Of a stretch of 6,346 bases of DNA, positions 1 to 5,488 are shown piece after piece. A model generated the notes under the pieces. That model saw nothing but the letters and a program-made list of their open reading frames with translations, searched no databases and had not been told where the DNA came from. The translations under genes and the position numbers were made by a program. The DNA is taken from NCBI GenBank assembly GCA_946627575.1, contig CAMOVS010000083.1, forward strand, positions 1 to 6,346, written 5' to 3'. How positions within the stretch are numbered: position 1 is the first letter of the stretch; each line of letters begins with the position of its first letter. The stretch is from an uncultured Lachnospiraceae bacterium. Lineage in GTDB: Bacteria > Bacillota > Clostridia > Lachnospirales > Lachnospiraceae.

Positions 1-105
1 GCTCTGAAGAAGGCCGGATATCTGACTCGTGATCCGCGTATGAAAGAGCGTAAGAAATACGGTCTTAAGAAAGCCCGTAGAGCTCCGCAGTTCTCCAAGC
101 GTTAA
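1..105 (+). CDS. rpsI: 30S ribosomal protein S9, C-terminal end (partial)
   Basis: The reading frame open from base 1 gives 34 residues ending in the basic tail [12 protein letters not shown] before a TAA at 103-105. The stretch with [11 protein letters not shown] followed by a terminal SKR is the characteristic C-terminus of bacterial S9 (uS9). In the family this tail reaches into the ribosomal P-site and contacts tRNA. The N-terminal three quarters lie before the window. In most bacteria rpsI follows rplM (L13), so the upstream neighbour is probably rplM, although that is not visible. The gene is closed by the hairpin terminator 20 bases downstream, so it is the last gene of its operon. Confidence 0.97.
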   Translation, partial: ALKKAGYLTRDPRMKERKKYGLKKARRAPQFSKR

Positions 106-124
106 TCGAAATCTAAATTGTTTG

Positions 125-160
125 AAAACCCTGCAGTCTTGTGGCATGCAGGGTTTTTTT
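125..160 (+). terminator. Rho-independent terminator of the rpsI operon
   Basis: AAAACCCTGCA (125-135) pairs perfectly with TGCAGGGTTTT (147-157) around an 11-base loop, and an uninterrupted T tract runs through 160. It lies 20 bases after the S9 stop codon. Confidence 0.93.
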
Positions 161-198
161 ATATAATAACCAAAGTTTTATAGTCAATAGTTATGCAC

Positions 199-236
199 AA
201 AAAAACCCGCCCTGTTGAATCAGAGCGGGACTTTTT
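199..236 (-). terminator. Terminator of the zinc-ribbon membrane protein gene, probably bidirectional
   Basis: CCCGC (206-210) pairs with GCGGG (225-229), and CTG (212-214) with CAG (221-223) around a short loop, with one C/A mismatch between the two stems. On the minus strand it is followed by seven T residues (complement of 199-205), about 40 bases after the stop codon of the leftward gene. On the plus strand five T residues follow (232-236), so it can also back up the S9 terminator. The region 106-270 between the converging genes holds only these two terminators. Confidence 0.9.
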
Positions 237-270
237 ATTAAATAATATTTTGTGGAACAATTCTGAATAA

Positions 271-1530
271 TTAGTAAGCTGCCGGTCCGTTCCAGGGATC
301 TTCGCCATAAGCAGGTGCGGCTGCATCGTATCCGCCTTCAAAGGGGGTTGCTTCTAATTTGCGGATGATGATAAGAGTAAAAACCCAAATGGCAATAGTC
401 AACATGCTAGCCAGAATAGCAAATAATACACTCCCGAGATTGGTATTAAAACCAAGTAAACCAAGAATAGCCTTAATTAACCAGAGTGGGGCTTCGTCTA
501 CTAATTCTGCTTGAATAAGAGCGTCATTTAACTGGCTTGTCATTACCATATTGACAAAGAGGCCGATCAAACCAAGGCCCTCAAGGACAATCTGAATGAT
601 TATTAGAACTCTTGCAGTATTAGGGATGAAAGGAGCCCCTTCACCTGTTTCTAACATGGTTTTTACAGAGCTATTTGTAGCTAAAATAGACCTGAAGAAA
701 AGTATGCTAATAATCAGTAGTGCAATACGATAAACAAGTGGCAACAAAAAAGTAAAGGAACCAAACAGATAAAGTGAGGTCATACTAACACCTCCTGTGT
801 AGCTGGCAGTCATTCTTCCAGTTCCTGAAAGGTTGGAAAAGATACTGGCACCCGTTAGTCCTAATATGAATAACAAGAGAATAGTCAATACTCTACAAGC
901 ATTATCCACTATAGAAATAACAAGCTGTGCGATCAATCCTCCTCTGATCAAAGAAAAAGGACCAGTTTCCATGGAATGTCTTTTGCTTTTTGCAAATAAC
1001 AGCCATAGTCCAATCGCTATAATAATCATAGGAGCTTGGAAAAGAATAGCAAAGATATCAATTTTTGTTATGTTCCCTATAAATGCCATTAAAACTTGTG
1101 TGGTAAGTAATATAGTAAAAGTCAGGAATAAGGGACTTCCACAAAAATCTTCAAAGAACCTCTTTGCAAAGGAATCGGGAAGCGGCATTTTAACTGGTGC
1201 AGCGCCATAACCGGCTCCGTATCCGCCGTATCCATGATCCGGGCCGCCGCCGTATCCCGGGCCGGCACCATAGCCGCTGCCGTGGCCTGCTTCCGGACCG
1301 CCCGCTGGGTTATATCCAGGCTGAGGACCTGCACCATAGGCTTCTCCGTAACCACCTGCGGGTTCAGATCCATAGGACGGAGCTTCTCTGTAACCGCCGG
1401 CAGGACTTTCAGGCTGAGCAGAGGCTGCTGCTGCACCACCGGTAAAGCTGGCGCCGCAATTTTCGCAGAACCTCGCGTCTGCCGGAACAGGACTTCCACA
1501 TTGTGGACATGTGTTGGAATAATCTGACAT
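271..1530 (-). CDS. Zinc-ribbon, Gly/Tyr/Pro-linker multi-pass membrane protein of unknown function
   Basis: The protein has 419 residues. Residues 7-26 form a small zinc ribbon with ligands C8, C11, C22 and C25 in two CxxC knuckles. Residues 31-111 are a low-complexity linker rich in Gly, Tyr, Pro and Ala with repeated GYG and GAGY units. About six hydrophobic segments follow, near residues 133-152, 157-180, 197-226, 251-280, 305-330 and 352-390. The tail is short, polar and rich in Ala and Tyr (394-419). The start codon at 1528-1530 is set by AGGAGG (complement of 1539-1544), 8 bases upstream. This architecture is common in clostridia, but its function is not established. Such ribbons may act in protein contact rather than catalysis. 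The gene is a single unit with its own promoter and terminator. The linker DNA is much more GC-rich than the AT-rich membrane part. Confidence 0.9.
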   Translation of the reverse strand: MSDYSNTCPQCGSPVPADARFCENCGASFTGGAAAASAQPESPAGGYREAPSYGSEPAGGYGEAYGAGPQPGYNPAGGPEAGHGSGYGAGPGYGGGPDHGYGGYGAGYGAAPVKMPLPDSFAKRFFEDFCGSPLFLTFTILLTTQVLMAFIGNITKIDIFAILFQAPMIIIAIGLWLLFAKSKRHSMETGPFSLIRGGLIAQLVISIVDNACRVLTILLLFILGLTGASIFSNLSGTGRMTASYTGGVSMTSLYLFGSFTFLLPLVYRIALLIISILFFRSILATNSSVKTMLETGEGAPFIPNTARVLIIIQIVLEGLGLIGLFVNMVMTSQLNDALIQAELVDEAPLWLIKAILGLLGFNTNLGSVLFAILASMLTIAIWVFTLIIIRKLEATPFEGGYDAAAPAYGEDPWNGPAAY

Positions 1531-1573
1531 ATCTATTGCCTCCTTTTAAGTTTTTATCTCTTATGTCACAAAA

Positions 1574-1602
1574 AATATAACATACTATATAATGGGTGTC
1601 AA
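1574..1602 (-). promoter_or_regulatory. Sigma-A promoter of the zinc-ribbon membrane protein gene
   Basis: Read on the minus strand there is a perfect -35 TTGACA (complement of 1597-1602), a 17-base spacer and a -10 TATATT (complement of 1574-1579). The predicted start lies about 35 bases before the start codon, leaving a short leader that contains the AGGAGG site. Confidence 0.88.
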
Positions 1603-1605
1603 AAG

Positions 1606-1670
1606 AGAGTGGTATGCGTTGCCATGTTCATGGCCTTCCTTTCACTTCGATGAACATTATAACATACTCT
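1606..1670. repeat. Imperfect inverted repeat between the divergent promoters
   Basis: The outer arms are AGAG plus TATG (1606-1609 and 1613-1616, with a 3-base bulge) against CATACTCT (1663-1670). The inner arms are ATGTTCAT (1624-1631) and ATGAACAT (1650-1657). A separate small palindrome, GCCATG-TT-CATGGC, occupies 1621-1634. The element lies upstream of both promoters, so it is more plausibly a protein binding site or a cruciform-prone element than a transcript hairpin. Its function is inferred only from symmetry and position. Confidence 0.5.
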
Positions 1671-1722
1671 GATAATTCCCTGTAAAAAACTTATTTCATT
1701 TTCTGATTTTTGATCGATTATA

Positions 1723-1731
1723 TGTTATAAT
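1723..1731 (+). promoter_or_regulatory. Extended -10 promoter for the DegV gene
   Basis: A consensus TATAAT at 1726-1731 is preceded by TG one base upstream (1723-1724), the extended -10 form. No good -35 hexamer lies 16-18 bases upstream, which fits an extended -10 promoter. The expected start is near 1738, giving a leader of about 219 bases. Confidence 0.72.
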
Positions 1732-1737
1732 CTGTTA

Positions 1738-1956
1738 GGTAGTTTTCAAAACTACGTTTCACTCGTTGGATTTAGAGCCTGCGGTACTGGCCGGACCGCG
1801 CGGATTCGGATTGGAATTGTGTCAGCATAGCTTGCATGAGCCTGCGGAGGAATGATCCGTTGGACCATTCCGGGTAGATCCGGATCCCTCGCAAGTGAGT
1901 CTTGAATCAGATAGGCCATAATAGTAACATATAGACCCATATTGACAGGAGGGATT
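1738..1956 (+). other. Long, partly structured untranslated leader before the DegV gene
   Basis: No convincing gene is visible here. The stretch holds several local inverted repeats: GCGGT/ACCGC (1781-1785 and 1795-1799), AATGATCC/GGACCATT with one mismatch (1851-1858 and 1862-1869), and TCCGG/CCGGA (1869-1873 and 1880-1884). The 10-mer GAGCCTGCGG occurs twice in direct orientation (1775-1784 and 1838-1847). It matches no riboswitch class that I can name, and no terminator hairpin with a T tract is present. It may be a cis-acting RNA or a degenerate remnant. Confidence 0.45.
1739..1755. promoter_or_regulatory. Perfect 17-bp palindrome at the DegV transcription start (candidate operator)
   Basis: GTAGTTTTCAAAACTAC is a perfect inverted repeat of 8-bp arms around a central C. 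It begins 7 bases after the -10 box, so it covers the predicted start site, the usual place for a repressor operator. It could instead form a tight hairpin at the 5' end of the transcript. No regulator gene is adjacent. Confidence 0.5.
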
Positions 1957-2862
1957 ATGAAAGAATATGTATTAAGCTGCTGTTCACCGGCGGATTTGAC
2001 TTTAGAGTGGGTGGCCCGGAGAGACATTTCTTTTATTCCATTTAATATAAATGTTGATGGAACTGCTTATAAGGATGATATGGGGGCGACCATTCAGCCT
2101 GGCGACCTCTTTCAGAGGATGCTGGCAGGAGCTGATGTGAAGACCTCCCAGGTTGCTGTGGGAGAGTATGCCGATTATTTCAGAGAGTTTTTGAGGACTG
2201 GCAGAGATATTCTCCATGTGGCTTTGTCTTCCGGGATCAGCGGGACCTTTAATTCGGCTGCTTTGGCGGCTAATATGATGAAAGAGGAGTTTCCCGACCG
2301 GAAGATTTATGTGATCGATAGCCTTTGTGCTTCGTCGGGCTATGGCCTTTTTATGGATGCTATGGCTGACAAAAGAGATGAAGGCATGGATATTGATCAG
2401 CTCTATGCCTGGGGTATGGAGAATCGATATAAGCTGCAGCATTGGTTCTATACGACAGATTTGAGGTTTTTTATCCGGGGCGGCAGGATATCCAAGACAG
2501 CAGGAGCCATCGGTCAGGTTCTTGGGATCTGCCCTTTGCTGAATGTAGACTATGAAGGCAAGCTGGTGCCCAGGGAGAAGATCCGGACCAAGAAGAGAGT
2601 TCGAAAGCGGGTTCTGGATGTCATAGAAGACCACGCTCTAGGCGGAAAGGATTATAGTGGGAAGTGCTTCATCTCCCATTCGGATGAGGAGGAGGCCCGA
2701 ATTGTCGCAGAGTTAATTAGTGAACGGTTCCCAAATCTTTCCGGCAAGCCGGAGATTTTTCCGATTGGTGTGACGATTGGATGTCATACCGGTCCAGGCA
2801 CCCTGGCCATTTTCTTCTGGGGAGGGGACAGGAAGATGGAGGAAGTCCAGCATAAGGATTGA
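1957..2862 (+). CDS. DegV family protein (fatty-acid-binding, EDD fold)
   Basis: The protein has 301 residues, close to the usual family length of about 280-300. The family binds a fatty acid in a cleft between two alpha/beta domains, and some members (FakB) present fatty acids to the FakA kinase for phosphorylation. Visible signatures are KTSQ (62-65), the lipid-head-group loop SSGISGT (91-97), the interdomain RFFIRGGRIS (170-179) and a C-terminal GCHTGPGT (275-282). ATG 1957 is preferred because AGGAGGG (1947-1953) lies just upstream, with an unusually short gap of about 4 bases. An in-frame TTG at 1942 has no ribosome binding site. No signal peptide is evident, so it should be cytosolic. 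No fakA-like gene is in the window. No clear terminator follows it. Confidence 0.95.
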   Translation: MKEYVLSCCSPADLTLEWVARRDISFIPFNINVDGTAYKDDMGATIQPGDLFQRMLAGADVKTSQVAVGEYADYFREFLRTGRDILHVALSSGISGTFNSAALAANMMKEEFPDRKIYVIDSLCASSGYGLFMDAMADKRDEGMDIDQLYAWGMENRYKLQHWFYTTDLRFFIRGGRISKTAGAIGQVLGICPLLNVDYEGKLVPREKIRTKKRVRKRVLDVIEDHALGGKDYSGKCFISHSDEEEARIVAELISERFPNLSGKPEIFPIGVTIGCHTGPGTLAIFFWGGDRKMEEVQHKD

Positions 2863-2865
2863 CAA

Positions 2866-2877
2866 ATAGATATCTAT
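2866..2877. repeat. 12-bp AT-rich palindrome after the DegV stop codon
   Basis: ATAGATATCTAT is self-complementary and starts 4 bases after the stop codon. It is too AT-rich to be a convincing terminator, although six T residues follow at 2885-2890. The remaining bases up to the promoter at 2926 show nothing recognisable. Confidence 0.35.
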
Positions 2878-2925
2878 ATAAATGGTTTTTTCAAAGGATC
2901 AGGATTTGTGAGTGTATAGAAGAGC

Positions 2926-2954
2926 TTGCACAGGATAAGAGTCTGTGTTATGAT
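2926..2954 (+). promoter_or_regulatory. Sigma-A promoter of the nitrogenase-like operon
   Basis: TTGCAC (2926-2931) and TATGAT (2949-2954) are separated by exactly 17 bases, with a TG extended -10 dinucleotide at 2946-2947. Each hexamer differs from consensus at one position. Transcription should begin near 2961, leaving a leader of about 274 bases. This makes the operon independent of the upstream DegV gene. Confidence 0.8.
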
Positions 2955-2960
2955 GCCTTC

Positions 2961-3234
2961 ATTAAGATATGATCCTTATGAATTCAGACGAGGGTGTTGC
3001 AGCATCCTGGTCATTTATAGCATGGACTCTGACCGCGAGGATACGTTCCGGACGGGAATAGTCACAAGAGTATATCGGGGTCTTGTTTTCGGGTCTGGGA
3101 TTCATTGTCCTAAAGCAGGGATGGCTTTTGCTTATGGTTCCGAGGCGCTGATTGCGGGCCTTTGATGGGGCTAACCATTATACCCTCTTGTGTTCATTTC
3201 CAGTGGTTGGAGACGGATACAAGAGGGTATTTTT
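2961..3234 (+). promoter_or_regulatory. Structured 5' leader of the nitrogenase-like operon (candidate riboswitch or attenuator)
   Basis: Reading the transcript from its predicted start, consecutive stems can be drawn. The first is AGGGTG/CATCCT (2991-2996, 3003-3008, one G-U). The second is GGTCA/TGACC (3009-3013, 3030-3034). A long arm at 3038-3111 is built from 3038-3043/3106-3111, 3045-3053/3093-3101 and ACAAGA/TCTTGT (3064-3069/3081-3086). Next come AAAGC/GCTTT (3112-3116, 3124-3128) and ATGGTT/AACCAT (3134-3139, 3173-3178). The final hairpin at 3180-3230 is described separately. I do not recognise cobalamin, SAM, THF, cyclic-di-GMP or molybdenum-cofactor aptamer signatures. The dense pairing, length and terminal hairpin are what one expects of a cis-regulatory RNA. 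Its class and ligand are unknown. Confidence 0.6.
3180..3234 (+). terminator. Leader hairpin that resembles a terminator and masks the Shine-Dalgarno site
   Basis: ATACCCTCTTGT (3180-3191) is perfectly complementary to ACAAGAGGGTAT (3219-3230), and the pairing extends to 16 bp (3180-3195 with 3215-3230) including two G-U pairs. A nested stem (3198-3202 with 3208-3212) stacks inside the loop. Five T residues (3230-3234) follow and directly touch the ATG at 3235. The ribosome binding site GAGGG (3223-3227) is wholly inside the right arm, paired with CCCTC (3183-3187). The hairpin could therefore stop transcription, block translation, or both. Confidence 0.75.
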
Positions 3235-4017
3235 ATGTCGAAATTAGCGATATACGGAAAGGGCGGCATCGGCAAATCTACGGTGACGGGGAATCTGGCT
3301 GCAGCTTTTGCAAGCCTTGGAAAGAAGGTAATCCAGATCGGATGTGATCCCAAGGCCGACTCCACCATTAACCTGCTGGGGGGAGAGACGCCGGAGCCGG
3401 TTATGAATTATCTGAGAGACCATGACGAAGATCCCGAATCCATTGATGAGATCTCCAAAGTGGGGTATGGAGGAGTGCTCTGTATTGAGACCGGAGGACC
3501 TACGCCCGGCCTTGGATGTGCCGGCCGGGGAATCATCGCCACTTTTTCTTTGCTGGAAGACCTGGAATTATTCGAAGAATACCAGCCGGACGTGGTTCTT
3601 TATGATGTTTTGGGCGATGTGGTCTGCGGGGGTTTTGCAGCTCCGATCCGGGAGGGCTATGCCGAGAAAGTTCTGATTGTGACTTCCGGTGAGAAAATGG
3701 CCCTCTATGCGGCAGGTAATATTCAGTCGGCGGTAAAGAATTTTGAGGACCGGGGTTATGCTTCGGTTTATGGGGTCATTCTCAATCATAGAAATGTGGA
3801 AAGAGAGCGGGAGAAGGTGGAGGCCTTTGCGGCTGAGGCCGGCCTGCCCATCGTGGGGGAGATTCCCCGGAGCGATGAGATTATCTACTGGGAGGACCGG
3901 GGCAAGACCGTAGTGGAAGGAAACCCGGAGTCGCCGGTGGCCAGGGCCTTTCTCAAGCTGGCCCGTGACCTTTTGGACGATGGGACAGGAAGTCTTAAGG
4001 AGGATTATGGAAGATAA
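3235..4017 (+). CDS. NifH-like nitrogenase iron protein (ATP-dependent reductase component)
   Basis: The protein has 260 residues. Family members are homodimers that hold one [4Fe-4S] cluster between subunits and pass electrons, driven by ATP hydrolysis, to a partner NifDK-like protein. All hallmarks are present: P-loop GKGGIGKST (8-16), switch I CDPKADST (37-44), cluster ligand C95 in GLGCAGRG, ligand C131 in switch [13 protein letters not shown] (124-134), and R98 at the site ADP-ribosylated in true NifH. It is shorter than NifH (about 275-295) because it lacks most of the C-terminal tail. ATG 3235 fits the family N-terminus ([11 protein letters not shown]). Its GAGGG site is embedded in the leader hairpin. 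It is the first gene of the operon and overlaps the next by 11 bases. Family alternatives are reductases for chlorophyllide, Ni-sirohydrochlorin (CfbC) or methylthio-alkanes. Those cofactor pathways are not suggested here, so the partner's substrate is unknown. Confidence 0.95.
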   Translation: MSKLAIYGKGGIGKSTVTGNLAAAFASLGKKVIQIGCDPKADSTINLLGGETPEPVMNYLRDHDEDPESIDEISKVGYGGVLCIETGGPTPGLGCAGRGIIATFSLLEDLELFEEYQPDVVLYDVLGDVVCGGFAAPIREGYAEKVLIVTSGEKMALYAAGNIQSAVKNFEDRGYASVYGVILNHRNVEREREKVEAFAAEAGLPIVGEIPRSDEIIYWEDRGKTVVEGNPESPVARAFLKLARDLLDDGTGSLKEDYGR

Positions 4018-5488
4018 TAAATCGAAAAAAATAGATATAAATGCCGGGGTGGAGTCGTTCGGCACGGACAGGTGTCCCCGGTATTATACCGCCGCTGAAC
4101 TATCCGATATGGGCAAGGATGCTATACCTGAGGAGCTGGTCTCCGGCAAGCATCTGATCTACAGTTCCCCGGCTACTTTGGCTTTTAACTCTCCGGGAGC
4201 CCAGGGCTTTGGCGTCAAGAGGGCGGGTCTGGCCATACCCGGTTCGGTTATGCTCCTGGTGGCACCCGGCTGCTGCGGGAGAAATACCACCATTCTAAGT
4301 GAGCTGCCGGAATACGAAGACCGCTTTTTCTATCTTATGATGGATGAAACGGATATCGTGACCGGCCGCCATCTGAAGAAGATCCCTCAGGCTGTCCGCG
4401 AAGTGGTGGAAGGACTAAAAGACCGGCCTTCCCTTGTAATGATCTGTATCACCTGTGTGGATGCCTTACTGGGTACGGACATGGAGAGAATGTGCAGAAA
4501 GGCCGAGAGGGAATGCGGACTTCCGGTCCGTCCCTGTTATATGTATGCCCTGACCCGGGAAGGCCGCCGGCCACCCATGGTCCATGTCCGCCAGTCCATC
4601 TACTCTCTCCTGGAGAAGACCAGGAGAAAGAGGAGTGCGGTCAATATCCTGGGATACTTTGCCCCTCTGGAAGATGACTGCGAGCTCTATGAGATTCTTC
4701 AGGCTATGGGTGTGAACCGGATCCGGGAGATCTCCCGATGCCGGACCTTCGAGGAATACCAGGAAATGGCCCAGGCTAATTTCAGCCTGGTTCTTAACCC
4801 GGAAGCCAGGGCGGCAGCGGATGATATGACAAAGAAGCTGGGGATTCCTTTTGTGGAGCTGGCCCGACTCTACCGGCTCGATAAGATCCGCCGTCAATAT
4901 ACTCTTTTCGGAGCGGCTTTAGGGGAGACGGTCGACGATCAGGCCTGGTACGACCAGGCAAAGGCTGCCATCAAAGATTTCCGGGATTCTTATCCGGATA
5001 CGGTCTTTTCGATTGGAGAGGGCTGCAATGCCAATGCCTTTGAGCTGGCTTTGGCTCTTCTGGAGTATGGTTTTGCTGTCCGGGAGATCTTTAAGGATCC
5101 TTTCCCGGATGATTACAGATATATTGATCAGATTGCCGCTCTTTCACCCGGGACCAGGATTTATTCCAACCTGGAACCGACTATGTTGTATTATGATATC
5201 GATGATATTGAATGTGTGGATTCGGATAGGGATCCCTTGCCTGGTTCAGGAAAAGCCCCTGATGCAAATAATACAGGCAGGGGCAGCCACCTTGTTATCG
5301 GTAAAGATGCAGTTTATTATCATCCGCAAGCAGCCTGCCTGGAGTGGAGTCAGGATATTCAGCCCTTTGGCTATCGGGGCCTGATCCATTTCTTTAAGGA
5401 GTGTAGAAGAGTTCTGGAAGACTATAATGCAGGAGCCGGATCTCCTGAAGACCATATCGAGGATAAGGAAGGGGGAAATGCATTATGA
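4007..5488 (+). CDS. NifD-like nitrogenase component 1 subunit, lacking FeMo-cofactor ligands
   Basis: The protein has 493 residues and the nitrogenase component 1 fold. The N-terminal cluster domain shows C89-C90 in APGCCGRNT, where NifD has Cys88, and C150 in [11 protein letters not shown], where NifD has Cys154. The NifD Cys62 position falls in NSPGAQGFG and has no cysteine. Near residues 257-287, [11 protein letters not shown] aligns with the NifD segment bearing Cys275, and N264 takes its place. [12 protein letters not shown] (447-458) matches the NifD W-D-Y-GY-G region, where the His442 position is L445. A polar insert (404-427) and an acidic tail (475-493) are unusual. ATG 4007 is chosen for AAGGAGG (3997-4003), although the spacing is only 3 bases. 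Translation is probably coupled to the NifH-like gene by the overlap. I infer a heteromeric reductase with the next protein. Assigning D rather than K rests on these hand alignments. Confidence 0.92.
   Translation: MEDNKSKKIDINAGVESFGTDRCPRYYTAAELSDMGKDAIPEELVSGKHLIYSSPATLAFNSPGAQGFGVKRAGLAIPGSVMLLVAPGCCGRNTTILSELPEYEDRFFYLMMDETDIVTGRHLKKIPQAVREVVEGLKDRPSLVMICITCVDALLGTDMERMCRKAERECGLPVRPCYMYALTREGRRPPMVHVRQSIYSLLEKTRRKRSAVNILGYFAPLEDDCELYEILQAMGVNRIREISRCRTFEEYQEMAQANFSLVLNPEARAAADDMTKKLGIPFVELARLYRLDKIRRQYTLFGAALGETVDDQAWYDQAKAAIKDFRDSYPDTVFSIGEGCNANAFELALALLEYGFAVREIFKDPFPDDYRYIDQIAALSPGTRIYSNLEPTMLYYDIDDIECVDSDRDPLPGSGKAPDANNTGRGSHLVIGKDAVYYHPQAACLEWSQDIQPFGYRGLIHFFKECRRVLEDYNAGAGSPEDHIEDKEGGNAL

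Noticed and set aside
833..1210. A 125-codon plus-strand reading frame opposite the zinc-ribbon gene
   Set aside because: It is antisense to a well-supported membrane protein gene, lacks a ribosome binding site and resembles no family.
1786..1804. T-box-like string GGACCGCG (1793-1800) in the DegV leader
   Set aside because: It lacks the full AGGGTGGNACCGCG consensus, there is no following terminator with a T tract, and DegV is not an amino-acid-related gene.
1752..2027. A 91-codon minus-strand reading frame across the DegV leader and gene start
   Set aside because: It overlaps the start of the DegV gene on the opposite strand, has no ribosome binding site, and its sequence is not recognisable.
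2859..2864. Perfect TTGACA overlapping the DegV stop codon
   Set aside because: No -10 hexamer lies at a 16-18 base spacing. The nearest TATAAA is only 12 bases away, while a much better pair exists at 2926-2954.
2969..3061. A 30-codon reading frame in the nitrogenase-like leader that could be a leader peptide
   Set aside because: No Shine-Dalgarno sequence precedes its ATG at 2969 or the internal ATG at 2978, there is no run of regulatory codons, and the same bases form leader stems.
2926..3165. A 79-residue plus-strand reading frame between the DegV gene and the NifH-like gene
   Set aside because: It starts at a TTG inside the -35 box, has no ribosome binding site and no recognisable protein features.
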